Origin: CAVQWT01 sp963717705 | GTDB taxonomy: Bacteria; Pseudomonadota; Gammaproteobacteria; Burkholderiales; Casimicrobiaceae | NCBI GenBank assembly: GCA_963717705.1 | Contig: CAVQWT010000007.1 | Location: 62,001-126,000 of the forward strand | Length of the DNA stretch: 64,000 bases | Direction: 5' to 3' | Part shown: one piece after another, positions 37,956 through 45,653 of the stretch | Layout of the letters: each line of letters opens with the position of its first letter | How positions within the stretch are numbered: the first letter of the stretch is position 1 | Position numbers and translations under genes: made by a program | The notes under the pieces: model-generated | The model's input: the letters and a program-made list of their open reading frames with translations, nothing else | What the model was told of the DNA's origin: nothing | Database searches by the model: none

Positions 37956-39593
37956 ATGACCATATACAAGGCAGCAGTCACATTGGCAGCGATGGTGAGC
38001 GCGCTCGGCTGCGCGCATGCCGCGCCGACGGTCCAGGCGACGCTGACCGTCGGAAACCAGGCCCCGGTGATGTGTACCGATTCGGTGCTCGCCAAGGCCT
38101 TCGTCCCGAACTTCGCCGATGGAACGCTCTCCGTCATCGACGTCGACGCCCTCAAGGTTTCGGCGACGGTGGCGGTGGGACGGAATCCGCGGCGGCTCGC
38201 ATGCAACGAGGCGACCCATCTCCTGTACGTGGCCAACGCCACCAGTCCCGGCACGGTGACCGTCGTCGATGCGAAGACCGGCGCCGTCGTCAAGACCATC
38301 CCGGTCGGCAACGATCCGCGCAACATCGGCGCCAACTTCTTCATCGACGAGGTCTACGTCAGCAACTACGGCAGCAACACCGTGTCGATCATCAGCACGG
38401 CGACCAATGCCGTGGTCGCGACCGTGGCCGTCGGCACGGCGCCGCTGATGCCGGCATCCAACAACAACCTGTACAAGACCTACGTCCCGAGCGCGACCGA
38501 CGGCACGGTGTCGGTGATCGACCAGAAGACGCGCGCGGTCACCACGACGATCAAGGTCGGCAACGGACCGCAGTTCGCCGCCATCGACGGCCAGCACGGC
38601 AAGGTCTACGTGAACAACGTGACCGACCGGACCGTGTCGGTGATCGACTCCGCCATCGACACCGTCGTCAGGACGATCGCCACCGGCGCCGGCACGTCGT
38701 CCAATTTCGGCGTGGTCAACGCCGTCTACCGGCGCTATTACCTGCCCAACGCCACGGACGGCACGGTGACGGTGATAGGCACCGACACCGACGACGTGGT
38801 CCGCACCATCGCCGTGGGAGCGACGCCCGTCGACGTGCTGTCCGACGCGGGCACCGGCGACGTGTACGTGGTCAACCAGGGCGGCAACTCGGTCACCATC
38901 ATCAACGCCCAAACCGATTCCCCGATCGGCAGCTACGCGGTGGGCGGCGCTCCGGCGAGGATCTACGAGATGGGCGATCGCCTGTTCGTGCTGAACGGGA
39001 ACGGGGCGAATCCCGACTCGGTCACGGTCTCGACCAAGCAGAACACGATCACCGGCACGCTGATCGCGACGGAGTTCTATCACGCCGGCTTCGACCACTA
39101 CTTCCACACCGCCGACGAGACGGAGACCAGCCTGATCCGCGACGGGCTGTTCGACGACAACTGGCACCGGACCTTCGAGTTCTGGCGGGTCTGGGACACG
39201 CCGGGCGACGGGCGCGTGGCGGTCTGCCGCTTCTTCAGCCCGACCTTCGCGCCGCGGAGCTCGCACTTCTACACGCCGTACCCGAACGAGTGCGCCCAGC
39301 GGCAGGCCGAGGGCGTCTGGCAGCTGGAAAGCGCTGCGGTGTTCTACCTCGTGCTGACCGACGCGACCGGCAATTGCCCGTGCAGCATGGCCCCGCTCTA
39401 TCGGGTCTACAACAACAACATGGGAGGCGCGCCGAATCATCGCTACATGGCGAGCCGGGAGTTGCGCAACCGGATGGTAGCGCAGGGCTGGGTCGCGGAA
39501 GGCAACGGGCCCGACGTGATCTTTGCCTGCACGCCCAGGATAGACGCCTTCTGGCCGCCCCCGCCATGCTCGCTGCCCCCGCCGGCACCATGA
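37956..39593 (+). CDS. exported YVTN beta-propeller protein with C-terminal DUF5648-like domain
   Basis: 545 residues from ATG 37956 with GGGAGG eight bases upstream. Signal peptide at about 1-25. Residues 45-385 contain YVTN-type blades such as DGTLSVIDVDALKVSATVAV, GTVTVVDAKTGAVVKTIPVG and NSVTIINAQTDSPIGSYAVG, about seven, enough for a closed propeller. Residues 395-530 (EFYHAGFDHYFHTADETET, SSHFYTPYPNECAQ, GGAPNHRYMA) match the aromatic-rich DUF5648 type repeat seen at the C-terminus of secreted proteins. It is probably an extracellular or surface binding protein. It has no operon partner; upstream are 200 bp without other genes. Confidence 0.82.
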   Translation: MTIYKAAVTLAAMVSALGCAHAAPTVQATLTVGNQAPVMCTDSVLAKAFVPNFADGTLSVIDVDALKVSATVAVGRNPRRLACNEATHLLYVANATSPGTVTVVDAKTGAVVKTIPVGNDPRNIGANFFIDEVYVSNYGSNTVSIISTATNAVVATVAVGTAPLMPASNNNLYKTYVPSATDGTVSVIDQKTRAVTTTIKVGNGPQFAAIDGQHGKVYVNNVTDRTVSVIDSAIDTVVRTIATGAGTSSNFGVVNAVYRRYYLPNATDGTVTVIGTDTDDVVRTIAVGATPVDVLSDAGTGDVYVVNQGGNSVTIINAQTDSPIGSYAVGGAPARIYEMGDRLFVLNGNGANPDSVTVSTKQNTITGTLIATEFYHAGFDHYFHTADETETSLIRDGLFDDNWHRTFEFWRVWDTPGDGRVAVCRFFSPTFAPRSSHFYTPYPNECAQRQAEGVWQLESAAVFYLVLTDATGNCPCSMAPLYRVYNNNMGGAPNHRYMASRELRNRMVAQGWVAEGNGPDVIFACTPRIDAFWPPPPCSLPPPAP

Positions 39594-39674
39594 TGATGGG
39601 CACGGTGGCGTCGGCCTCGCCTGCACCCACATCGCGCTGGCGGCGCTGAAACGTGTGGGTTGGTGCCTGGACGG

Positions 39675-40487
39675 TCAGCCGGCAGGCACTTCGTCGGTCC
39701 ACACCCTGAAGCTGGTCAGCGTGTTGGGGCCGAACGTGACGCTCAGCGCAACGTCGGCGGCGTCGCGGCCGCGAGCGATCAGCACCCGGCCGATCCGCGG
39801 CGTGTTGTTGCGCGCATCGAAGGTGTGCCAGCGGCCGTCGAGGAACACCTCGAACCAGGCGGCGAAGTCCATCGTGCCGTGCGGCGGCGGCGTGCCCATG
39901 TCCCCGAGGTAGCCGGTGCAGTAGCGCGCAGGGATGTTCATGCAGCGGCAGAAGGCCACCGCGAGGTGCGTGAAGTCGCGGCACACGCCCGTCCTGTCGT
40001 AGTACGCCTCGAACGCCGTCCGCGTCATCCGCGCATGCTCGTAGCCGAAGACGATGTGCCGATGGACGTAGTCGCAGATCGCCTGCACGCGGCCCCACCC
40101 GGTCGGTGCGTGGCCGAAGAGACTCCAGGCCGTCTCCGACAGCCGATCGGTCTCGCAGTACCGGCTGCCGAGCAGGAACAGCAGCGTTTCCTCGGGCAGG
40201 TCCTGCACCGGCAGCTGCCGCGCGTCGGGAACGATCACGTCGGTCGCGCCCGAGTCGTTGACGACCGCGTCGGCCGAGACGCTCATGCGGCCCCTGGGCG
40301 CGACGATGCGGGTGCACCAGTTGCCGAAGCTGTCGCGGTAGGCCGCCGCCGGCACCGGCGGGTCGAACCGCAGCTCGTCGCGGCCGACGAGGTCGGACAC
40401 CCGCGTGTGGTGGACGTTCAGGTTGAAGATCATCGGGGTGGGCTGCGGGCAGTCGTAGGTCATCTCGAAGCCGACGCGAATCTTCAT
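39675..40487 (-). CDS. transglutaminase-like protein of the Anbu cluster
   Basis: 270 residues from ATG 40487, with AAGGAG upstream. An N-terminal beta domain (MKIRVGFEMTYDCPQPTPMI) precedes the transglutaminase-like core, with cysteine C169 in DRTGVCRDFTHLAVAFCR and the downstream block MDFAAWFEVFLDGRWHTFDA. The residue where transglutaminases usually carry the catalytic histidine (before W-F-E) is alanine, so activity should not be assumed. Such proteins accompany the Anbu proteasome-like protease. It lies 19 bp downstream of the N-formylglutamate amidohydrolase-like gene on the same strand. Confidence 0.85.
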   Translation of the reverse strand: MKIRVGFEMTYDCPQPTPMIFNLNVHHTRVSDLVGRDELRFDPPVPAAAYRDSFGNWCTRIVAPRGRMSVSADAVVNDSGATDVIVPDARQLPVQDLPEETLLFLLGSRYCETDRLSETAWSLFGHAPTGWGRVQAICDYVHRHIVFGYEHARMTRTAFEAYYDRTGVCRDFTHLAVAFCRCMNIPARYCTGYLGDMGTPPPHGTMDFAAWFEVFLDGRWHTFDARNNTPRIGRVLIARGRDAADVALSVTFGPNTLTSFRVWTDEVPAG

Positions 40488-40506
40488 CGTGACTCTCCTT
40501 GCCTGG

Positions 40507-41298
40507 TCAGGCGAGCCGCGCCGGTCCGGGGGCAGCGCGGGTGGAAGTGATCGTCGCCGGTCCATCCGGCGCGCGGCGTGCAACGACAGGCGCCGAGACC
40601 GCGCACGCCTGCCGCAATGACTCGACCAGCGCGCGGCGCAGCTCGCCCCACGGCCGTCCGCCCGCATGGACGATGTGCTGGTTGACCTCGAGCTCGATGC
40701 CGACGTAGGCCGCGGCGGGAAACCTGCGCCGCAGGTGCGCGGTCAGGCCGTCGCCTTTGCCGGCGTAGGGGTAATTGCGGCGGACGCGCAACGCCGGAGA
40801 GAGTGCCGCCAGCGCCTGCTTCCAGCGCGCGCACAACTCGACCTCGCCTTCGCGGCGCGGGTCGTACAGCAGCCCGACGTCGGCGCGCCGCACGTCTCCG
40901 TCGAGCACGGGGGTGAAGCTGTGCGACGAGATGTGCACGACGCGGCGACGCCGGGCGACCGCATCCGCGACGAGGCGCTCCACCCGCGTCCGGTACGGAA
41001 CGTAGTGCTGCCCGATGATCCTGCCGCGAACCGCTGCCGGAACGCGTCGCGTCGCCGCGGAGTAGAGCCGCGGGTGGCCGATCGAGCGGTTGAGGTCGAC
41101 CAAGAGGCGGCTGACGGTCGACGCCACGAGCGGCGCCCCGACCGAACCCGCCAGCGCCCGCGCCATGACCAGCGCGCCGGCATCGTAGCCGCGGTGGGAC
41201 TCGAGCAGCGCCCGTTGCCCCCGGAACAGCGGCAGATACGGAGTGGGAATCCGGTTGCCACCGTGCTCGCAGGTGACCAGGAAAGTGTCGGTCGTCAC
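40507..41298 (-). CDS. N-formylglutamate amidohydrolase-family protein
   Basis: 263 residues. It begins MTTDTFLVTCEHGGNRIPTP, with the metal-binding CEHGG block, then HRGYDAGALVMARAL, LVDLNRSIGHPRLY and VVHISSHSFTPVL, all typical of the FGase fold. YAGKGDGLTAHLRRRF and YVGIELEVNQ follow. The family deformylates N-formylglutamate or related amides. Its placement 6 bp downstream of the Anbu gene suggests a role in handling peptides or amino-acid amides made by that cluster rather than in histidine degradation, as no hut genes are seen. Confidence 0.87.
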   Translation of the reverse strand: MTTDTFLVTCEHGGNRIPTPYLPLFRGQRALLESHRGYDAGALVMARALAGSVGAPLVASTVSRLLVDLNRSIGHPRLYSAATRRVPAAVRGRIIGQHYVPYRTRVERLVADAVARRRRVVHISSHSFTPVLDGDVRRADVGLLYDPRREGEVELCARWKQALAALSPALRVRRNYPYAGKGDGLTAHLRRRFPAAAYVGIELEVNQHIVHAGGRPWGELRRALVESLRQACAVSAPVVARRAPDGPATITSTRAAPGPARLA

Positions 41299-41304
41299 GG
41301 CGGC

Positions 41305-42033
41305 TCACCAGTGCAGGTCGGGCAGGCGGCGGAACACTTCGCGCGTGCCTTCGCTCCAATCGTGGCTGAGCGTGCTGAAGTAGGCGTCCTTCTCGTCGAA
41401 CCGGCGCCGCTTCTGGACCTCGAGGCTGTCCCGCTCGTAGCAGATGAGGTCGATCGGCATCCCCACCGACAGGTTGCTGCGCATCGTCGAGTCGAACGAC
41501 ACCAGCACGCACTTGGTGGCGTCGGCCAGCGGCGTGGACCGCGTGATCACGCGATCGATGATCGGCTTGCCGTACTTGGTCTCGCCGGTCTGGAAGTACG
41601 GCGTGTCGACCCCCGCCTCGATGAAATTGCCCTCGGCGTAGATCCGGAACAGCCGTATCGGCTCGCCGCGGATCTGCCCGCCGACGATGAACGATGCATT
41701 GAACCCGGCCTCGTTGTCCTGAAGGTACTCGCCGTCGCGCCGCTCGATGTCGCGCATGGCGTCGGCGACCAGCATCGCGACGTCGAACATCGTCCGCGCG
41801 CTCCACAGGTTGGGGACTGCGTCGCCGGCCGCGCAGCGCTGGTCGAGCACCCCGATCACCGCCTGCGTTCCCGCGAGGCTGCCGGAACTCAGCAGGACGA
41901 TGACGCGGTCGCCCTTGCGCTCGAACACCGTCATCTTGCAGAACTTGGCGATGTTGTCCATGCCGGCGTTGGTGCGGGAGTCCGACGCGAAAATGATCCC
42001 GTCGTCGAGCTTGACGCCGATGCAATACGTCAT
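41305..42033 (-). CDS. Anbu-type proteasome-like protease (ancestral beta subunit)
   Basis: 242 residues, the usual Anbu length. It starts M-TYCIGVKLDDGIIFASDS, so removal of Met would expose a catalytic N-terminal threonine (T2) without a propeptide; D18 and K33 match the proteasome-type active site. Later blocks AGFNASFIVGGQIRGEPIRL and SVGMPIDLICYERDSL fit the family. Anbu assembles into a helical or ring-like Ntn-hydrolase particle. Its customary partners (ATP-grasp and alpha-E proteins) are not present here; only the transglutaminase-like and FGase-like genes follow. Upstream is a perfect palindrome (42104-42117). Confidence 0.93.
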   Translation of the reverse strand: MTYCIGVKLDDGIIFASDSRTNAGMDNIAKFCKMTVFERKGDRVIVLLSSGSLAGTQAVIGVLDQRCAAGDAVPNLWSARTMFDVAMLVADAMRDIERRDGEYLQDNEAGFNASFIVGGQIRGEPIRLFRIYAEGNFIEAGVDTPYFQTGETKYGKPIIDRVITRSTPLADATKCVLVSFDSTMRSNLSVGMPIDLICYERDSLEVQKRRRFDEKDAYFSTLSHDWSEGTREVFRRLPDLHW

Positions 42034-42074
42034 GTTGCCTGGTCTCCGCTCGTCACGGTCTTCTCCATGGGTTG

Positions 42075-42080
42075 TTTATA
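42075..42080 (-). promoter_or_regulatory. candidate -10 of the Anbu operon
   Basis: Minus-strand TATAAA, 23 nt from the edge of the palindrome at 42104-42117. That is one base more than the 22 nt found at eight other sites. The transcript would start about 35 nt before the Anbu ATG. Confidence 0.5.
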
Positions 42081-42103
42081 CTCCGTCCTGCCGCGACCGC
42101 ATC

Positions 42104-42117
42104 GTTCGGTACCGAAC
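42104..42117. promoter_or_regulatory. perfect 14-bp palindrome GTTCGGTACCGAAC (regulator site A)
   Basis: It lies in the divergent 172-bp gap between the Anbu gene and the first Crp-like gene. It is the most symmetrical member of the GTKCG-N4-CGMAC series in this window. Unlike the others it lacks the AGAC flank. Towards the Crp-like gene it overlaps the -35 position of the TATAAT at 42132, which would suit repression. Towards Anbu it sits near -42, which would suit activation. Confidence 0.7.
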
Positions 42118-42131
42118 ATTTAGGCCCGGCC

Positions 42132-42137
42132 TATAAT
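42132..42137 (+). promoter_or_regulatory. -10 element TATAAT of the first Crp-like gene
   Basis: A perfect TATAAT in GC-rich surroundings, 69 nt before the ATG at 42206. The palindrome at 42104-42117 covers its -35 position, suggesting autoregulation. Confidence 0.6.
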
Positions 42138-42205
42138 GGTGCACGTCACAAGCCGTGCCTCACGACCGGCAAGATGTTCGCGCGTCACACGGACGGAACT
42201 TCCCC

Positions 42206-42930
42206 ATGCCCGTGCCGGCAGCACCCCACAGCCCGCACCAGAATCACCTCCTCGACGCCCTTCCGACCGGCGCCTATGACCGGCTGGCGGCGCATCTGGA
42301 ACTGATCCCGATGCGTCTCGGCGATGTCCTGTACGAGTCCGGCGACCAGTTGCGGTACGTCTACTTCCCCACCACCGCCATCGTGTCGCTGCTCTACGTC
42401 ATGGAAGACGGCGCATCGGCGGAGATCGCGATCGTCGGCAACGAAGGCATCCTCGGCATCAGCCTGTTCATGGGCGGCGAGACCACGCCGAGTCGCGCCG
42501 TCGTGCAAAGCGCCGGACACAGCTTCCGGCTCAAGGCGGAATTGCTGAAGAACGAGTTCGGACGCTTCGGCCCGACGATGCACCTCTTGCTGCGCTATAC
42601 CCAGGCGCTGATCACCCAGATGGCGCAGACGGCGGTGTGCAATCGGCACCACTCGGTCGACCAGCAATTGTGCCGGTGGCTGCTGCTCAGCCTGGATCGG
42701 CTCTCGTCGAACGAGCTGTCGATGACCCAGGAGCTGATCGCCAACATGCTGGGCGTTCGCCGCGAAGGCGTCACCGAAGCCGCCGGGAAGCTGCAGGAGG
42801 CGGGCTGATCGAGTACCGGCGCGGCATGATCACCGTCCTCGATCGCCCGGGGCTGGAGGCGCGCGCCTGCGAGTGCTACCAGGTGGTCAAGACGGAGTTC
42901 GACCGTCTGCTGCCGTACGTCGCCAGGTAG
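42206..42930 (+). pseudogene. Crp/Fnr-family regulator, frameshifted after the recognition helix
   Basis: The ATG frame gives 200 residues to a stop at 42808. The cyclic-nucleotide-binding-like domain covers about 20-115 (VYFPTTAIVSLLYVMEDGAS, IAIVGNEGILGISLFMGG). The Crp helix-turn-helix covers about 172-197 (MTQELIANMLGVRREGVTEA). The frame ends at KLQEAG, but the next frame continues without a break as LIEYRRGMITVLDRPGLEAR, with a CECY motif and an end at 42930. Restoring one C in GCGGGCTGATC repairs it. The canonical cAMP-contacting residues are not evident. It is a paralogue of the gene at 43144. It may be truly truncated, lacking the wing, or a sequencing error. Confidence 0.82.
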
Positions 42931-42983
42931 CGTCCGCGCGGTCGGCCGGGCGATCGCGGTTGCCGCGCGTCGGCGCGCCCTAT

Positions 42984-42997
42984 GTGCGCTACCGCGC
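42984..42997 (+). promoter_or_regulatory. regulator site B, upstream of the second Crp-like gene
   Basis: Core GTGCGCTACCGCGC followed by AGACGG. A hexamer TATGGT starts at 43020, 22 nt after the core. The expected transcript start is near 43032, about 110 nt before the GTG start codon. Confidence 0.65.
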
Positions 42998-43143
42998 AGA
43001 CGGAGACGACGCGCACCCGTATGGTCGGATGACGCGCCGCACTCGCGATCGCGCCACCGTCACCGGGATCGGGCATCAAAGTCGAGCATTGGTTCTCCGG
43101 TGTGTTGGCGGGCGGGTCGGCCCAACCTCCGAGGAGAGCATCC

Positions 43144-43932
43144 GTGTCAACGAGCCAACGGGTCATCGCAGTCAATCGCCTGCTCGCGGGGCTTCCGGGC
43201 AGCGACCGGCGCCGGTTCCTGGCGGGCTGCGAAAGTGTCGATCTCGAGTTTGCCGAAGTGCTCTACCGTACCGGAGCGCCGCTCAGCCACGTCTATTTCC
43301 CCACCAGCAGCTTCATTTCACTGATCATGCCGGTCGACGCAACGGCGTCGCTCGAAGTCGGTCTCGTCGGCGACGAAGGCATGTTCGGCAGTCCGCTCGC
43401 GCTCGGCGTGGACACCTCGCCGGTGCGCGCCGTCGTCCAGGGTGACGGGGTCGCGCTGCGGATGAGCGCCGCGGCCTTTCGCCGCGAGCTCGCGCGCAGC
43501 CCGGCACTGCATCGCGTGATCGACCGCTACGTCTTCGTTCACCTGTGCCAGCTCGCGCAGACGGCCGCCTGCACCCGCTTCCACCTGGTCGAGGCGCGCC
43601 TCGCCCGCTGGCTGCTGATGACGCAGGATCGCGCGCACTCGGACAGCTTCCACGTGACGCAGGAGTTCCTCGCGCTGATGCTGGGCGTGCGGCGCGTGGG
43701 CGTCACCAAGGCCGCGGGTTCGCTGCTGCGGCGCAAGCTGATCGACTACCGCCGCGGCAACGTCACCGTCATGGATCGGCGCGGGCTCAAGGCGGCCTCG
43801 TGCGGGTGCTACAAGGCGGATCTCGAATCGTACGATCGCATCCTGGACTCGCCGATCCCTGGGTCGAATCCTGCCCGGCAGGGCCGGCGGGGAGCGGACG
43901 AAGAAAAAGGGCCCGGTCGCCCGGGCCCATGA
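43144..43932 (+). CDS. Crp/Fnr-family transcriptional regulator
   Basis: 262 residues from GTG 43144, with GAGGAGAG five bases upstream; the ORF's ATG at 43102 lacks such support. The cNMP-binding-like domain covers about 15-115 (VYFPTSSFISLIMPVDATAS, GLVGDEGMFGSPLALG), then the dimer helix, then the HTH (about 168-195: HVTQEFLALMLGVRRVGVTK) and wing (LIDYRRGNVTVMDRRGL). A CGCY motif follows at 220-223, equivalent to CECY in the first paralogue. No cAMP-type phosphate-binding arginine-serine pair is seen, so the signal is unknown. The last 30 residues overlap the csp terminator and are probably unstructured. Confidence 0.9.
   Translation: MSTSQRVIAVNRLLAGLPGSDRRRFLAGCESVDLEFAEVLYRTGAPLSHVYFPTSSFISLIMPVDATASLEVGLVGDEGMFGSPLALGVDTSPVRAVVQGDGVALRMSAAAFRRELARSPALHRVIDRYVFVHLCQLAQTAACTRFHLVEARLARWLLMTQDRAHSDSFHVTQEFLALMLGVRRVGVTKAAGSLLRRKLIDYRRGNVTVMDRRGLKAASCGCYKADLESYDRILDSPIPGSNPARQGRRGADEEKGPGRPGP
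43903..43928 (-). terminator. rho-independent terminator of the cold-shock gene
   Basis: Eight-base perfect stem GGGCCCGG / CCGGGCCC with a four-base loop, followed on the minus strand by CTTTTTC. It lies 24 nt after the csp stop and inside the 3' end of the convergent Crp-like gene. Confidence 0.85.
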
Positions 43933-43952
43933 CACCGCGGCCGCGACCGCGG

Positions 43953-44159
43953 TCAGTCCAGCGACTTGATGTTCGCCGCCTGGTCGCCCTTGGGCCCGGT
44001 GGTGACGTCGAACGATACCTTCTGGTTCTCGCGCAGCGACTTGTGCCCGTCGCCCTCGATCGCCGAGAAATGCGCGAACAGGTCCTTGCCGCCGCCGTCC
44101 GGCGTGATGAAGCCGAAACCCTTGCCGTCGTTGAACCACTTGACGATGCCTGTGCTCAT
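43953..44159 (-). CDS. cold-shock-domain protein (CspA family)
   Basis: 68 residues, one cold-shock domain. RNP1 is KGFGFIT and RNP2 is LFAHF. The sequence starts MSTGIVKWFNDGKGFGFITP and ends DQAANIKSLD. These proteins bind single-stranded RNA and DNA and melt mRNA structure. An AGGAG-like site is present upstream. It is downstream of the SlyB-like gene on the same strand (64 bp), but no copy of the regulon motif is directly in front of it, so it either reads through from the ferritin unit or has its own promoter. Confidence 0.95.
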   Translation of the reverse strand: MSTGIVKWFNDGKGFGFITPDGGGKDLFAHFSAIEGDGHKSLRENQKVSFDVTTGPKGDQAANIKSLD

Positions 44160-44223
44160 CCGTGCTGCTCCTTTGAGTTACGAACGGCGGGTGCCCCAGG
44201 GGACGTCCGCCTGAAGGCCGGGT

Positions 44224-44745
44224 TCAGTCGTCCGCGGCGCTTGCGCCGCCGATCACCGTCACCGGGTTGCCCGCCTGCCAGTCGCGCGGCGTGGCTTCGG
44301 TGAACACCGCCGCCGAGCCGTCGCGAAGGCGTATCGTGGTTTCGTAGCCCACCGGGGGCGACGCAGGCGCGGGGACCGCCCGGCCGGATGCGCCGCGCGA
44401 ACCGACGGCCGCGACCTTCGCGTCGATCCTGCCCTCGACCCCGCCCTCGGTCCCGACCCGCCGCACCGATTCGATGACACCGCATCCCTCGCAGCGGCCA
44501 CGAGCCTGACGTCGGGTCGCGGCAGGAGGCGCCACGACCTGCGGGTCCGGATTTCCTGCAGCCGATTTTTCGTGTCCGCCCGGACCCGATACGCGGATCG
44601 ACGCACCCGCCTTGCCCGGGATGCCGGCGTACGAGGCAGTGATCGACGGCAGCGCCACGGCGAGCGCGGATGCGGCCACGAGGCCGATGCCGACCCCGGC
44701 GATCCACATCGGCGGGCGTGCCGGCGGTTCCAGGCGTGCCTTCAT
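44224..44745 (-). CDS. SlyB-like envelope protein lacking the glycine zipper
   Basis: 173 residues from ATG 44745 with GAGGAGG ahead. An N-terminal membrane segment (about 11-33: PMWIAGVGIGLVAASALAVA) is followed by a Gly/Pro/Ala linker. Then comes the SlyB-type start of the mature domain, CEGCGVIESVRRV (about 85-97), and the SlyB-type end, YETTIRLRDGSAAVFTEATP followed by WQAGNPVTVIGG. Between these two blocks SlyB proteins normally have a Gly-zipper of about 50 residues; here about 35 residues of EGRIDAKVAAVGSRGASG type replace it. Function is inferred only as envelope-associated. It lies 98 bp downstream of the ferritin gene. Confidence 0.72.
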   Translation of the reverse strand: MKARLEPPARPPMWIAGVGIGLVAASALAVALPSITASYAGIPGKAGASIRVSGPGGHEKSAAGNPDPQVVAPPAATRRQARGRCEGCGVIESVRRVGTEGGVEGRIDAKVAAVGSRGASGRAVPAPASPPVGYETTIRLRDGSAAVFTEATPRDWQAGNPVTVIGGASAADD

Positions 44746-44843
44746 TCGGACCTCCTCGGGTTGGTGGGGGACCTTCGAGTCCCCGGTCCCGGCGGACATC
44801 GCCGGCGGCAGCGTGGACTTCCACGGCAATGGCGGAAGCGCGC

Positions 44844-45419
44844 TCACCTGGACTTGTGCGGAGGACGCTTCTCCTCGGCCTCGTCGGGGAACGAGACCAG
44901 CAGGTCGGCGAGGTCGTCGGCGTGCTCCTCTTCCATCGCCAGGATTCCTTCCAGCATCCTCCGCGTGGTCGGATCCTGCTCCCCCAGGTACCGGATGATG
45001 TCGCGGTAACTGTCGATCGCGATTCGCTCCGCCACCAGGTCTTCCCTGATCATGCTCGCCAGCGTATCGCCCTCCACGTACTCGGCGTGGCTGCGCTCGG
45101 ACAATCCGTCGGGAGCGAAGTCGGGCTCGCCGCCGAGCTGGACCATTCGCGCGGCGATCTCGTCGGCGTGGCCCTGCTCCTCGTTCGAGTGGTCGAGGAA
45201 TTCCTGCGCGACGCTCTGCGAATGAATGCCCCGTGCCATGAAGTGGTGGCGGCGATAGCGGAGCACGCAGACGAGTTCGGTCGCGAGCGAGTCGTTCAGC
45301 AGCTGGAGCACGGTCGCGCGGTCGGCCGAGTAGCCCGCGGTCACCGAGCCTTCGTCGATGTGCTGCCGGGCGCGCTTGCGCAGGGTCGATGTGTCGGTCA
45401 GGGACGTGGTCTTGGGCAT
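44844..45419 (-). CDS. ferritin-like / bacterioferritin-type protein
   Basis: 191 residues from ATG 45419 (MPKTTSLTDTSTLRKRARQH). Four-helix bundle with di-iron ligands in the expected places: E48 (LNDSLATELVCVL), E81 and H84 (NEEQGHADEIA), E131 (REDLVAERIAID), E163 and H166 (AMEEEHADDLADLL). It is a bacterioferritin-like iron store or Dps-like protector; no haem-ligating methionine was assigned. Regulator site C lies 157 nt upstream, in a divergent gap shared with the Cys-repeat gene. Confidence 0.9.
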   Translation of the reverse strand: MPKTTSLTDTSTLRKRARQHIDEGSVTAGYSADRATVLQLLNDSLATELVCVLRYRRHHFMARGIHSQSVAQEFLDHSNEEQGHADEIAARMVQLGGEPDFAPDGLSERSHAEYVEGDTLASMIREDLVAERIAIDSYRDIIRYLGEQDPTTRRMLEGILAMEEEHADDLADLLVSFPDEAEEKRPPHKSR

Positions 45420-45575
45420 GGGGTGGTATCCGGTTGCGTGATCGATGCCGATCGGGGGCGGGAGTCGCCGGCAACGCCGGACGCACGGATCGGCCGGCGT
45501 TCGACTCGGCGACGGTTCCGCCGGACTTGCCGGTCGGGACTTGCGCCAGATTGACGACGACCCGCGCTGCCGTCT

Positions 45576-45589
45576 GTTCGGTGACGCAC
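45576..45589 (-). promoter_or_regulatory. regulator site C, upstream of the ferritin gene
   Basis: On the minus strand the core is GTGCGTCACCGAAC followed by AGACGG. CAATCT (45553-45548) starts 22 nt after the core. The 413-bp gap 45420-45832 holds this site and the divergent site D and no gene. Confidence 0.68.
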
Positions 45590-45639
45590 GCAGCCGCGGC
45601 AGGGGCGACCGGACGACTCCGGAACATTGGGCGCGGTGC

Positions 45640-45653
45640 GTGCGGCACCGAAC
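45640..45653 (+). promoter_or_regulatory. regulator site D, upstream of the Cys-repeat gene
   Basis: Core GTGCGGCACCGAAC followed by AGACGC. CACACT starts at 45676, 22 nt after the core. It is directed at the gene starting 45833. Sites C and D are back to back, 50 bp apart. Confidence 0.65.
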
